Shown: positions 26,585-35,524 of the stretch, in pieces | How the letters are laid out: each line of letters begins with the position of its first letter | Position numbering within the stretch: position 1 is the first letter of the stretch | NCBI RefSeq assembly: GCF_019311235.1 | Contig: NZ_JAHWDF010000001.1 | Coordinates: 310,001-374,000 of the forward strand | DNA from: Mesonia aestuariivivens | GTDB lineage: Bacteria > Bacteroidota > Bacteroidia > Flavobacteriales > Flavobacteriaceae | Reading direction: 5' to 3' | DNA length: 64,000 nt | Made by a program: the position numbers and the translations under genes | Notes under the pieces: model-generated | The model's database searches: none | Told to the model about the DNA's origin: nothing | Seen by the model: the letters and a program-made list of their open reading frames with translations, nothing else

Positions 26585-27193
26585 ATGGAAACCTCTGTAC
26601 AAAATCAGTTCATAGAAGAAAGTTTACAACAAGCTTATAGCTATGAGCAATACTTAAAACTTGTTGAAGAATTGTTAGCTGAAGGCAAATCTACCTCGTT
26701 TCAAAAAGAGGATGGCTTAGCTGAATATTCTAAACTTAATTTACGTCGCATGAAACGCTGGGATAAAACTCTAAAGATTTCTCCTGAAGCAGAAGCGCAA
26801 CTAAAAGCTTATCATGAAAAACTAATCTGGGTAGTTATTGCTGAAAGTTGGTGTGGAGATGCAGCACATAGTTTACCAGTAATAAATCAATTGGCAGCAT
26901 TAAATCCCAATATAGAGATGAAAGTAGTGTTACGAGATCAAAACGAAGCCTTAATGAATGAGTTTCTAACTAACGGCGGAAAATCGATTCCGAAATTGGT
27001 GATGTATAAACCATCCACAAAAGAAGTAATTGCAGATTGGGGCCCACGACCACAAATCGCTACTAAAATGGTAGAGGCTTATAAAGCAGAACACGGTTCA
27101 TTAGACACGGAATTTAAAGAGCAATTACAAGTTTGGTATAATAAAGATAAAGGGCAGGCTATCGCTAAAGAAATTTCTAACTTATTAATTTAA
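26585..27193 (+). CDS. thioredoxin-like protein with a single active-site Cys
   Basis: 202 residues without a signal peptide, so probably cytoplasmic. The thioredoxin fold is recognisable from IWVVIAESWCGDAAHSLPV (about 79-97): the CxxC motif is reduced to Cys-Gly-Asp-Ala, leaving one cysteine. A cis-Pro loop follows at KSIPKLVMY (about 138). This Bacteroidota group is annotated only as thioredoxin family; the missing resolving Cys argues against a standard disulfide reductase and suggests a monothiol or chaperone-like role. Confidence 0.82.
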   Translation: METSVQNQFIEESLQQAYSYEQYLKLVEELLAEGKSTSFQKEDGLAEYSKLNLRRMKRWDKTLKISPEAEAQLKAYHEKLIWVVIAESWCGDAAHSLPVINQLAALNPNIEMKVVLRDQNEALMNEFLTNGGKSIPKLVMYKPSTKEVIADWGPRPQIATKMVEAYKAEHGSLDTEFKEQLQVWYNKDKGQAIAKEISNLLI

Positions 27194-27248
27194 AATATAA
27201 TCATGAACTATTTTCTTTGCTTATATTTAGTTATAAAATAGAACAATA

Positions 27249-28181
27249 GTGCAGGAAATAGCAATTGCGCTTCACGGCGGAGCAGGTACATTAATTAATG
27301 GTGAAATGACACCTGAAAAAGAGAAAGAATATAAAAATGTACTTTCTCTTGCCTTAAAGAAAGGTTATAAAGTATTAGAAAAAAAGGGTAACGCCACCGA
27401 TGCTGTACAAACTGCAGTTATAGTCATGGAAAATTCAGACTTATTTAACGCAGGAAAAGGAAGCGTTTTTACAGCAGACGGAACCCACGAAATGGAAGCG
27501 GCAATTATGGATGGTAAAACCAGACAATCTGGAGCAGTCGCTTTGGTTACTGGAGTTAAAAATCCAATATTGTTAGCGCGAGCTGTGATGGATAAAAGTC
27601 AGCACGTGTTTTTAGCCGGAGAAGGAGCTATCAACTTTGCTGAAGAGTTAAAATTAGATTTTGCCAAACCAGAGTATTTTTATAATGAATTACGCTATCA
27701 ACAATGGCAAAAAATTAAAGATTCAGAAAAATTTCAGTTAGATCATTCAGCAATCAAAAATTCTAAGATGGGTACTGTTGGTTGCGTAGCATTAGATAGT
27801 AGCGGTAACTTAGCTGCGGCTACTTCTACAGGAGGAATGACAAATAAAAAAGTTGGTCGCTTGGGAGATAGCGGTATTGCAGGTGCTGGTAATTATGCAA
27901 ATAATAAAACCTGTGCGGTAAGTTGCACAGGTAGCGGTGAATATTTTATTCGTGGGGTAGTAGCTTACGATGTTTCTTGCCTTATCGAAATGAAAGGCCT
28001 AAGCTTAGAGGAGGCTACGCAAGAAGTTATACAAAAGAGAATTTTAGAAATTGGAGGTGATGGAGGTTTAGTCGCGATTGATACCCAAGCAAATATCTCT
28101 ATGCAATTTAATACCGAAGGGATGTACAGAGCTTGTAAAACATCTAAAGGTGTCGAGCATATCGCTATCTATCAAGATTAA
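27249..28181 (+). CDS. iaaA: isoaspartyl peptidase/L-asparaginase (Ntn hydrolase)
   Basis: 310 residues starting at GTG. ALHGGAGTL (7-15) and GNATDAVQTAV are family blocks. The precursor self-cleaves before Thr176 (SKMGTVGCVALD), the N-terminal nucleophile of the beta subunit; GGMTNKKVGRLGDS and CTGSGE complete the active site. It hydrolyses beta-aspartyl dipeptides, including the beta-Asp-Arg released from cyanophycin. Its end overlaps the convergent cyanophycinase gene by four bases, and cyanophycin synthetase is next along, so it is likely the last step of cyanophycin breakdown. Confidence 0.93.
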   Translation: MQEIAIALHGGAGTLINGEMTPEKEKEYKNVLSLALKKGYKVLEKKGNATDAVQTAVIVMENSDLFNAGKGSVFTADGTHEMEAAIMDGKTRQSGAVALVTGVKNPILLARAVMDKSQHVFLAGEGAINFAEELKLDFAKPEYFYNELRYQQWQKIKDSEKFQLDHSAIKNSKMGTVGCVALDSSGNLAAATSTGGMTNKKVGRLGDSGIAGAGNYANNKTCAVSCTGSGEYFIRGVVAYDVSCLIEMKGLSLEEATQEVIQKRILEIGGDGGLVAIDTQANISMQFNTEGMYRACKTSKGVEHIAIYQD

Positions 28182-29047
28182 GAAGGTTTGGAATCTGTAG
28201 AGCTAGAGAAAATCTTTACTCTTTTTTTATCTAAATTAAAATGGCATCCGCTAGCTAAAACGTGGGTTTTCAAATCGACAATGGTCATTTGCTCTCCCAC
28301 TTTTATATCATTTTGGTTACTATATTTCAATTCGCTGGCATCAAAAAGAATAATCATTCCAGAACCAATTACTTCAAAAGTTTTACATTTTTTAACCACC
28401 AATCCAGTATTTTCAGCTAACCCCACTCCTATATATTCCGGAAATCTAGATACCGCTTCTGCTAAACGGCCAAATCTACCACGGCGTATAAAATGAGAAT
28501 CTATGGTTAAGTTGGGGATAAAACCAAGTCCTTGCCCCATAGACACAGAACCTTTATTAAACAGTTCTTTGCCTCCACCGCCGGTAATCATCTCTTGTGA
28601 CATACACATAGCGCCAGCACTGGTTCCTGCAATGACAAACTTCTCATTCTTGTAACGTTCTAAGAGTATTTGATGAATTTTTGTACCTCCAATTTTATGA
28701 GTGATTTTAGATTGATCTCCGCCAGAGAACAAAACACAGTCAGCTTGTTCAATTAAATGAATGTTCTTTTTATCTTCAGCATCTTCACGATTTCTAATAT
28801 CTGCAATCGATATGTTGCTGCAATTTAATTTTTTAAAAGCTTCTAAATAATTTTGTGCCACTTCCTCCGGGATTCTACTAGCAGTAGGTACGACTACGAT
28901 ATGAGATTCGGTACCTCCTGTTTCTTGTACAACTCTGGCAAGAATACTTTCTTCAATAAACTCTAAATGGTCTTGCTCGCTGGTTTCAATACCCATTCCT
29001 TTATCTTCATTGCCGCCTATTATAATTAAAATTCCTTTTTCACTCAT
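28178..29047 (-). CDS. cphB: cyanophycinase (S51 serine peptidase)
   Basis: 289 residues from ATG 29047; the in-frame GTG just before it is less likely. The family opening ILIIIGGNEDK is followed by VVVPTASRIPEE, VLFSGGDQSKI and the nucleophile elbow AGTSAGAMCMS (about 143-153), then IDSHFIRRGRFGRL. The enzyme cuts cyanophycin to beta-Asp-Arg dipeptides in the cytoplasm. It is transcribed divergently from cyanophycin synthetase, 86 bases apart, and converges on isoaspartyl peptidase. That arrangement allows separate control of synthesis and breakdown. Confidence 0.95.
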   Translation of the reverse strand: MSEKGILIIIGGNEDKGMGIETSEQDHLEFIEESILARVVQETGGTESHIVVVPTASRIPEEVAQNYLEAFKKLNCSNISIADIRNREDAEDKKNIHLIEQADCVLFSGGDQSKITHKIGGTKIHQILLERYKNEKFVIAGTSAGAMCMSQEMITGGGGKELFNKGSVSMGQGLGFIPNLTIDSHFIRRGRFGRLAEAVSRFPEYIGVGLAENTGLVVKKCKTFEVIGSGMIILFDASELKYSNQNDIKVGEQMTIVDLKTHVLASGCHFNLDKKRVKIFSSSTDSKPS

Positions 29048-29133
29048 CACATGTTATTTGTTTGCTAAATTAAATCAATTGGAGATGAGAAGAGCTACTT
29101 TTAGATAAAAGAAATATTTACCTATACCAGCTC

Positions 29134-31758
29134 ATGAAAATTAGAGAAATAAACGCGTTAAGAGGTCCAAATTATTGGTCAATTAAAAGAGAAAAGTTGA
29201 TTGTCATGATACTGGATCTTGAAGACCTAGAGGAGAGACCTTCTGATAAAATAGAAGGCTTTTACGATCGTCTTCAGCATTTATTACCTAGCTTATATAT
29301 ACATCATTGCTCCGAGGGTCACGAAGGCGGATTTTTAGAAAGAGTGAAAGATGGTACTTGGATGGGGCATGTTATCGAGCATATCGCTTTGGAAATTCAA
29401 ACTTTAGCGGGCATGGATACTGGTTTTGGTAGAACGCGTGATTATGGAGAAAAAGGGGTTTATCATGTAGTATTTTCTTATGTCGAAGAAAGCGTGGGCA
29501 GGTATGCTGCAGAAGCTGCTGTGAAAATTTGTGAAGCAATTATAGATGCTAAACCGTATGACTTAGAAGCAGATGTACAACGAATGCGAGAATTGCGTGA
29601 TCGCGATCGTTTAGGTCCAAGTACAGGTTCTATTATTGCTGAAGTAGAAAAAAGGGGTATTCCTTGGATTAGATTAAACGAAAATTCTCTTTGCCAGCTG
29701 GGTTACGGTAATAAACAAAAAAGGATACAAGCAACAGTTACGAGTGAAACAAGTTGTATTGGAGTAGAAATAGCAGGTGATAAAGAAGAAACTAAATATT
29801 TATTAGAACAAGCAGAGGTTAGAACTCCAAGGGGAGAAATTATTTCAACCAAAGCAGAACTTAAAGAAGCCTGTGAGCAAATTGGCTTTCCCTTAGTTAT
29901 TAAACCAATAGACGGAAATCATGGACGTGGGATAACGGTCGATATAAATAATTTAAAGCAAGCGCAAAAAGCATTTATTGCTGCTCAAAAAGTATCGAAT
30001 ACTGTCATTGTTGAAAAACAAATCTTTGGTCACGATTATCGACTGCTGGTGATTAATAATGAATTTGTTGCTGCAGCCAAACGTACTCCAGCTCATGTGA
30101 TAGGTGACGGGATTTCTACGATTGAACAACTTATCAATCAATTAAACGCAGACCCTAGAAGAGGTTACGGTCATGAGAATGTATTAACGATGGTCACGAT
30201 AAATGAATTAACAAAAACTATTATTGCGGCTAAAGGTTATGAACTAACAGCTGTATTAGAAAAAGATGAAACACTTGTTTTAAAAGATACAGCTAATTTA
30301 AGCACCGGAGGAACTGCCGAAGATGTTACCGATATTGTACATCCAGAAAATGTAACGATGGCAGAACGCATTTCAAGAATAATAGACTTGGATATTTGCG
30401 GAATAGATGTCATGACACAAGATATTAGTAAACCCTTAGATCATACAGAAGGAGCCGTTTTAGAGGTCAATGCCGGGCCAGGTTTTAGAATGCACTTGGC
30501 GCCCACCTTAGGAAAACCAAGAAATGTAGCAGCTATGGTGGTAGATAAATTGTTTCCACAAAAAGATGATACAGGAAGAATTCCAATTATAGCCATAACA
30601 GGAACTAATGGTAAAACCACAACTACAAGACTACTTGCGCATATGGCGAAAATGAGAGGTTGTCGAGTAGGTTATACCACAAGTGACGGTATCTATATTC
30701 ATAATCATTTAATTAAAAAGGGAGATTGTACAGGACCTCAAAGTGCGGAGTTTGTACTTAGAGATCCAACCATTAATATTGCTGTTTTAGAATGTGCTAG
30801 AGGAGGTTTGCTTCGTTCTGGCTTAGGGTTTTCGAAGTGCGATATAGGTATTGTAACTAACGTAAGCGAAGATCATTTGGGCTTAAAGGGTATTCGTACC
30901 ATAGAACAATTGGCAAGAGCAAAATCTGTTATAGTAGAATCGGTCATGCCTAACGGTTGTTCTATTCTTAATGCCGATGATGATCAGGTTTATGAAATGA
31001 GAGCCAATATAGTTAGTCATCTCGCTTTATTCTCTTTAGAGGAAAACAATCCTAGAATAAAGGAATTACAAGAAAATGGCGGAGTGACAGCTGTCTATGA
31101 AAATGGATATGTGACTCTATTTAGGGGTACAAAACGTATGCGAATTATGAAAGCAGAAAATATTCCGTTAACGCACGGTGGGAAAGCCATTTTTATGATT
31201 CAAAATATATTGCCAGCAATTATAGCAGCAGATGCTCAAAACATAAGTATTCAAGATATGAAAGCAGCTTTACAAACTTTTATTCCCTCTTCTTCACAAA
31301 CACCAGGAAGATTAAATCTATATAATTTTAGAGAGTTTCAAGTATTGTTAGATTATGCTCACAACCGCGCAGGCTTAAAAGCGTTAAAGAAATTTACAGA
31401 TGCTTTGAGTGTATCTAAAAAAGTAGGAATAATAGCTGGAATAGGCGATCGCCGGGAAGAGGATAATATTGAAATTGGAAAAATTGCAGCTCAAATGTTT
31501 GATGAGGTCATCATCAGAAGCGATAAAGATTTAAGAGGTCAAAAAGAAGACGATTTAATGAAGATGGTTGAAAGGGGCATATGCTCTGTAAGCCCTAACC
31601 ATCCTCAAATAGTTATTCCAGATGAAGGAGAAGCGCTTGCCTACGCTGTAAGAAATGCAAAGAAAGATTCCTTAGTAGTACTATCTTGTGACGATATCGA
31701 AGAAGCAACCAAACTTATTAAAAAACTCCAAAAAGAAGATAGAGCAGCGCTAGTTTAA
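29134..31758 (+). CDS. cphA: cyanophycin synthetase
   Basis: 874 residues, the length of CphA1. An N-terminal domain (about 1-160, opening MKIREINALRGPNYWS) is followed by an ATP-grasp domain (about 215-475; FPLVIKPIDGNHGRG, VLEVNAGPGFRMHL) and a Mur-ligase-like domain with P-loop GTNGKTT (490-496) and DYAHNRAGLKAL (about 735). It polymerises Asp with Arg side branches, primer-dependently, into the reserve polymer cyanophycin; ATP-grasp and Mur modules add Asp and Arg in turn. With cphB and iaaA this gives a complete storage cycle. Confidence 0.97.
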   Translation: MKIREINALRGPNYWSIKREKLIVMILDLEDLEERPSDKIEGFYDRLQHLLPSLYIHHCSEGHEGGFLERVKDGTWMGHVIEHIALEIQTLAGMDTGFGRTRDYGEKGVYHVVFSYVEESVGRYAAEAAVKICEAIIDAKPYDLEADVQRMRELRDRDRLGPSTGSIIAEVEKRGIPWIRLNENSLCQLGYGNKQKRIQATVTSETSCIGVEIAGDKEETKYLLEQAEVRTPRGEIISTKAELKEACEQIGFPLVIKPIDGNHGRGITVDINNLKQAQKAFIAAQKVSNTVIVEKQIFGHDYRLLVINNEFVAAAKRTPAHVIGDGISTIEQLINQLNADPRRGYGHENVLTMVTINELTKTIIAAKGYELTAVLEKDETLVLKDTANLSTGGTAEDVTDIVHPENVTMAERISRIIDLDICGIDVMTQDISKPLDHTEGAVLEVNAGPGFRMHLAPTLGKPRNVAAMVVDKLFPQKDDTGRIPIIAITGTNGKTTTTRLLAHMAKMRGCRVGYTTSDGIYIHNHLIKKGDCTGPQSAEFVLRDPTINIAVLECARGGLLRSGLGFSKCDIGIVTNVSEDHLGLKGIRTIEQLARAKSVIVESVMPNGCSILNADDDQVYEMRANIVSHLALFSLEENNPRIKELQENGGVTAVYENGYVTLFRGTKRMRIMKAENIPLTHGGKAIFMIQNILPAIIAADAQNISIQDMKAALQTFIPSSSQTPGRLNLYNFREFQVLLDYAHNRAGLKALKKFTDALSVSKKVGIIAGIGDRREEDNIEIGKIAAQMFDEVIIRSDKDLRGQKEDDLMKMVERGICSVSPNHPQIVIPDEGEALAYAVRNAKKDSLVVLSCDDIEEATKLIKKLQKEDRAALV

Positions 31759-31828
31759 TTTTTTTTAAAATAAAAAAACATAACCATTATATATGTATAT
31801 TGCTTAGGTATAACTTAATAACGGTTTC

Positions 31829-32386
31829 ATGAAAACATCATTATTTATCGTATCGTTTTTTATAGGTATTGCTGGGTTTGCTCAGCAAGAGCAAGACTCT
31901 CTGTCAGTTAAAAAACATGAATTAAAATTTAACTTAGCAATGGCAATTGCAGGAATCCCAGAATTAACTTACGAATACTTTATAGAAGATAATACTAGTG
32001 TTGGTCTTTCTGTAGGGGTAGGTTTGGATTCTCCTGAAGATTTAGATTTGCGACTTTTAGTTACTCCATACTACAGAATATTTTTTGGTAAAAAGCAAAA
32101 CGCTGGTTTTTTTATAGAAGCGAATGCCGCTGTAGCAACTTATCATGATAAATACACTTACTACAATTATTATTATGATGAATCTGGAGACTATGTCAGA
32201 ACACAGGTTGAAGCAATAGATGAGAAAACCACTAATTTTGGTTTAGGAGCCGCTATTGGGTTTAAGTTATTAACGCGTAATAATTATGTAGGAGAGATTT
32301 TTACTGGAGCTGGTAGATTGTTTGGCGATAGTAATGACTATGAAGTTTATCCTAGATTAGGCATAAGTTTAGGGAAACGTTTTTAA
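31829..32386 (+). CDS. outer membrane beta-barrel protein, unknown
   Basis: 185 residues. Signal peptide MKTSLFIVSFFIGIAGFAQ is clear. The mature part shows eight or so alternating strands, a Tyr-rich loop (about 110-125) and a C-terminal Phe, as in small outer membrane barrels of the OmpW/OmpA-barrel type. It follows cphA by 70 bases in the same orientation, but with a separate-looking leader. No function can be given. Confidence 0.75.
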   Translation: MKTSLFIVSFFIGIAGFAQQEQDSLSVKKHELKFNLAMAIAGIPELTYEYFIEDNTSVGLSVGVGLDSPEDLDLRLLVTPYYRIFFGKKQNAGFFIEANAAVATYHDKYTYYNYYYDESGDYVRTQVEAIDEKTTNFGLGAAIGFKLLTRNNYVGEIFTGAGRLFGDSNDYEVYPRLGISLGKRF

Positions 32387-32390
32387 TAGT

Positions 32391-33104
32391 TTAAGTAAGT
32401 TTTTCTGGTTTTGGTAAGGTTTCGATAAACTCGTCAATGGTGTAAGCATTTTCAACCTTAAAATCTCCAATTTTGGTTCTTCGTAAAACAGATAAATGAG
32501 CACCACTTTCTACTGCTCTTCCAAAATCGTGGGCCAAACTTCTAATGTAAGTTCCTTTGCTGCAAGAAACTCTAAAATCAACTTTAGGAAGGTCAATTTT
32601 TGTTAATTCGAATGAAGAAATAGTTACAGTTCTAGCGTTAATTTTTACTTCTTCTCCTTTTCGAGCATATTCATATAAGCGTTTGCCATCTTTTTTTAAA
32701 GCTGAAAATATGGGAGGTAATTGTTCTATAGCTCCAGTAAATTGTGTTGTTGCTTGCACAAGTTTTTCTTCGGAAAGATGATCGGTAGCAAAAGTAGCGT
32801 CGATCTCTGTTTCTAAGTCATAGGAAGGTGTAGTTGCGCCTAGCGTAAACGTGCCTGTGTACTCTTTTTCTTGGCCTTGAAATTCTTCAATTCTTTTGGT
32901 GAATTTCCCTGTGCAAATCACTAATAAGCCTGTCGCTAGAGGATCTAATGTTCCTGCATGTCCTACTTTTATTTTTTTGATACCACAGTTTTTTCTAATA
33001 AGCCAACGCACTTTATTCACCACCTGAAAGGAAGTCCATTCTAGGGGTTTGTCGAATAATAAAATTTGTCCGTTTTTAAAATCTTCTGCAGTAAAAGAGG
33101 TCAT
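32391..33104 (-). CDS. truB: tRNA pseudouridine(55) synthase
   Basis: 237 residues. The TruB signature VGHAGTLDPLATGLL with catalytic Asp follows the N-terminal ILLFDKPLEWTSF block; ATTSYDLET-like and FRVSCSKGTYIRSLAHDFG blocks complete the core. It converts U55 in the T-loop of tRNAs. The C-terminal PUA-like extension seen in some bacteria is absent, as is common in Bacteroidota. It belongs to the conserved flavobacterial neighbourhood ftsX-DUF3098-uppP-truB, here interrupted by a 311-base gap that holds a structured repeat. Confidence 0.96.
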   Translation of the reverse strand: MTSFTAEDFKNGQILLFDKPLEWTSFQVVNKVRWLIRKNCGIKKIKVGHAGTLDPLATGLLVICTGKFTKRIEEFQGQEKEYTGTFTLGATTPSYDLETEIDATFATDHLSEEKLVQATTQFTGAIEQLPPIFSALKKDGKRLYEYARKGEEVKINARTVTISSFELTKIDLPKVDFRVSCSKGTYIRSLAHDFGRAVESGAHLSVLRRTKIGDFKVENAYTIDEFIETLPKPEKLT

Positions 33105-33311
33105 AGCTTTTTAATTTCGTGCCAAAGATGAACTTTTCGCTGCTATTTACAAAATGAATTCTTTGTGTTGACTTTAGAATATTTATAATGCAAGTAGCCT
33201 AAAAAGATAATTTAAAACAAAGTCAATTGGTTTTGAATAATAGTTGTGTTGGATATAGCCCTAGAAGTTTTACTTTGGATAGCTTCTGAAATCGTAATTT
33301 ATTACATGCAT
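33105..33311. other. noncoding gap before the structured repeat
   Basis: Together with the repeat that follows, this forms a 311-base gap between truB and uppP. The first part has a near-consensus minus-strand CATCTTTG box (33121-33128 region) that could serve truB. Otherwise it is AT-rich, with no ORF above 30 codons that looks coding and no tRNA. Confidence 0.5.
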
Positions 33312-33416
33312 TAGCGATAGGAAACAGCATCCTTTTTTATTTTGAATTTTGAGAGTTGAAACATAAAAAAGATATAGTGAATAGCCCCGGCCCGAAACGA
33401 AGAGTGGGGAATGCCC
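33312..33416 (+). ncRNA. structured repeat, copy A (Flavo-1-like)
   Basis: Reading the plus strand: a short GAT..ATC hairpin ending CAGCATCC, a T-run (from 33333) that can pair with an A-run before GATATAGTGAATAG, then GCCC-rich sequence with GGCCCGAAACGAAG and a closing GCCC at 33416. The same order of blocks occurs at 40181-40272 and, on the minus strand, at 39833-39920. The element ends exactly at the last base of the convergent uppP stop codon. It recalls the Flavo-1 RNA motif of Flavobacteria; I could not check that against Rfam. Confidence 0.55.
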
Positions 33417-34204
33417 TAAGTGTAACTCACCACAATCGCAATTACTCCAACTATTAAGCAGTAAATGGCAAAATAACTCAGTTTGCTTTTCTTCACTAAA
33501 GAAATCATCCAGGTGCAAGCAAAAAGTCCAGAGATAAATGCGGCGATAAAACCTACAATAAGGCCAGTACTATTTCCGGTATGCGTTAAATTTCCGTCGA
33601 GTACATCTTTAGCGATCTTACCTAGAATTAAAGGTACCACCATTAAGAAAGAAAAGCGAGCAGCTTTAGTTTTATCGTTACCTAATAATACAGAAGTAGA
33701 AATAGTAGAGCCACTTCTAGAAATACCAGGAAGTAATGCAATAGCTTGCGCTATACCAATAATAAATGCGTTGGAAAAACTTACAGGTTTGCCTGTGTTT
33801 TTGGCTTTATCGGCGAGCCAAAGTAAAACAGCAGTCACAATAAGCATGAAACCTACCAGTAAAACGCTGCCACCAAATAGTTGCTCTAATTGTTCTTCAA
33901 ATAAAATACCCACTAAGGCTGCGGGAATCATGGAGATGATGATTTTTAGCGAGAATTTTGTTTCTTCATTCCATTTAAATTGAAGTAAACCGCGTAAAAT
34001 TTCCCAAATATCTTTTCTGAAAATCACGATCGTACTTAGTGCGGTTGCAAAATGCATCACTACAGTAAAAAGTAAAGATTCTTCAGGCACACTGTTATCA
34101 CCTAAAATGGCTTTACCTAATTCTAGATGTCCGCTAGAAGAAACGGGTAAAAATTCTGTTAATCCTTGAATTACACCAAGAATTAGAGAGTCTAAAACAT
34201 CCAT
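33416..34204 (-). CDS. uppP: undecaprenyl-diphosphate phosphatase
   Basis: 262 residues, about seven helices. Both BacA/UppP active-site blocks are present: GLTEFLPVSSSGH (14-26) and LLPGISRSGSTIS (about 150-162). It dephosphorylates undecaprenyl pyrophosphate at the inner membrane so the lipid carrier can be reused for peptidoglycan and surface glycans, and overexpression gives bacitracin resistance. Its start overlaps the DUF3098 stop by one base, so it is translated in the ftsX operon. Confidence 0.97.
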   Translation of the reverse strand: MDVLDSLILGVIQGLTEFLPVSSSGHLELGKAILGDNSVPEESLLFTVVMHFATALSTIVIFRKDIWEILRGLLQFKWNEETKFSLKIIISMIPAALVGILFEEQLEQLFGGSVLLVGFMLIVTAVLLWLADKAKNTGKPVSFSNAFIIGIAQAIALLPGISRSGSTISTSVLLGNDKTKAARFSFLMVVPLILGKIAKDVLDGNLTHTGNSTGLIVGFIAAFISGLFACTWMISLVKKSKLSYFAIYCLIVGVIAIVVSYT

Positions 34205-34464
34205 TATTTATTCTTCGGATTTAAAAGAATGGCATAAACCTCAATACCAAAGCCTAATAAAACCAATGTTGGCGCTAACCTGATTCTTCGCCAGTTATAA
34301 ATCTCTGGATTAAAAACTTCGGGATCATCACTACCACCACCAGACATTAAGATAAAACCTAACACAATTACTGCGATACCTATTAGCATATATTGGTAGT
34401 TTTTCTTTTCGAAAATAAAGTAAGGTTCTGGTTTTTGTTCTTGTTTGCGTTTTTGTTCTCCCAT
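34204..34464 (-). CDS. DUF3098 small membrane protein
   Basis: 86 residues. A polar, Lys/Glu/Gln-rich N-terminus precedes two hydrophobic helices (about 26-43 and 63-80) separated by a Gly/Ser/Asp loop (GGGSDDPEVF). This is the DUF3098 pattern found beside ftsX in Bacteroidota. Its role is unknown; the fixed position between FtsX and UppP suggests an envelope or division task. One-base overlap with uppP, 40 bases after ftsX. Confidence 0.88.
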   Translation of the reverse strand: MGEQKRKQEQKPEPYFIFEKKNYQYMLIGIAVIVLGFILMSGGGSDDPEVFNPEIYNWRRIRLAPTLVLLGFGIEVYAILLNPKNK

Positions 34465-34504
34465 TTTTTTAATTTAAAACTGAACTATAATTCAGTGTAA
34501 AATT

Positions 34505-35383
34505 TTAATAATATAGCTCGTCTGTTTGTAGATTTAAGAAACGTTGAGTAGCAAAGAAGGTGCTTATCCAACTAATAATTATTCCTATAAAAAAAACAGC
34601 GGCAAATAAACCAATTAATAAATTTCTATCGGCTAAGATATAAAGTTGCGGAAAACTTTGGTTAACATAATAAAGTACCCCGCCCATTCCTGCTAAGGCT
34701 ATAATGGCGCCAATTACTCCTAAGCGAACACTTTTCCATATAAAAGGTCTGCGTATAAAGCCTTTGGTGGCTCCGACCATTTGCATTGTTTTAATGGTAA
34801 AACGTTTGGCATAAACAGAAAGGCGTATCGAGCTATTGATTAATAAGACTGCAATAAATAAGAAAATTCCGCTAATAACTAAAATCCAGAAACTAATTCG
34901 TTTTACATTATCATTTAATAAAGCAATTAAAGGTTTGTCATACACTACATCGTCTACAAAATCTTTCTGTGAAAGGTCACGAGAAATTTCAGCGATTTGT
35001 GTTTCAGAAACATAATCGGCATTAAAAAATACATCAATTGAATTTTGTAGCGGATTATAGCCTAAAAATTCCATAAAATCTTCTCCAATCTCTTTGCTGT
35101 GTTGTTGGGCAGCATCTTCTTTAGAGATAAAGCGAGTGCTTTTGGTATAATCTGCAAGTGCTAAACTTTTTTCAAGCTGATCAATTTCTACTTCTTTAGC
35201 GGTGTCTTTTAAGAATACGGTAAGTGCGATTTGCTCTTTAAAGTGATCGGCAACTTTTTTAGTATTCAATACTAAAATCCCTAAAAGGCCTAGTAAAAAT
35301 AGAACCAAAGAGATGCTTATTACTACAGAAAAGTAAGACGAAATCAATCGTCTTTTCTGGTATTTTTCAAAAGATGAACTCAT
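34505..35383 (-). CDS. ftsX: FtsX-like cell-division ABC permease
   Basis: 292 residues. One N-terminal helix (about 19-40), a periplasmic domain of about 120 residues, then three helices (about 165-185, 220-240, 258-280) give the FtsX topology; MQMVGATKGFIRRPF (about 200) is the family's cytoplasmic loop. With the ATPase FtsE, FtsX activates peptidoglycan hydrolases at the septum. ftsE is not next to it, which is usual in this phylum. It leads the minus-strand operon ftsX-DUF3098-uppP. Confidence 0.93.
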   Translation of the reverse strand: MSSSFEKYQKRRLISSYFSVVISISLVLFLLGLLGILVLNTKKVADHFKEQIALTVFLKDTAKEVEIDQLEKSLALADYTKSTRFISKEDAAQQHSKEIGEDFMEFLGYNPLQNSIDVFFNADYVSETQIAEISRDLSQKDFVDDVVYDKPLIALLNDNVKRISFWILVISGIFLFIAVLLINSSIRLSVYAKRFTIKTMQMVGATKGFIRRPFIWKSVRLGVIGAIIALAGMGGVLYYVNQSFPQLYILADRNLLIGLFAAVFFIGIIISWISTFFATQRFLNLQTDELYY

Positions 35384-35474
35384 AGATGCCGCACAAGTTT
35401 TTTGTAAAAATAATAAAGTAAATTAAACGCTAGTCTTTAAAACGTCTAAACTTTTCATTTTCGTACATTAATGG

Positions 35475-35482
35475 TACTTTTG
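35475..35482 (+). promoter_or_regulatory. -7 box of the leuS promoter
   Basis: TACTTTTG, an exact TAnnTTTG match, lies 42 bases before the leuS ATG at 35525. The divergent ftsX gene starts 92 bases away on the other side. Confidence 0.6.
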
Positions 35483-35524
35483 TCTTTCATAATTCAGCAT
35501 TCGTAAACACGATAAATCATAAAA

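Noticed and set aside
33483-33983. 166-codon open frame antisense to uppP
   Set aside because: It mirrors the hydrophobic uppP codons and has no leader or family likeness; uppP is certain on the other strand.
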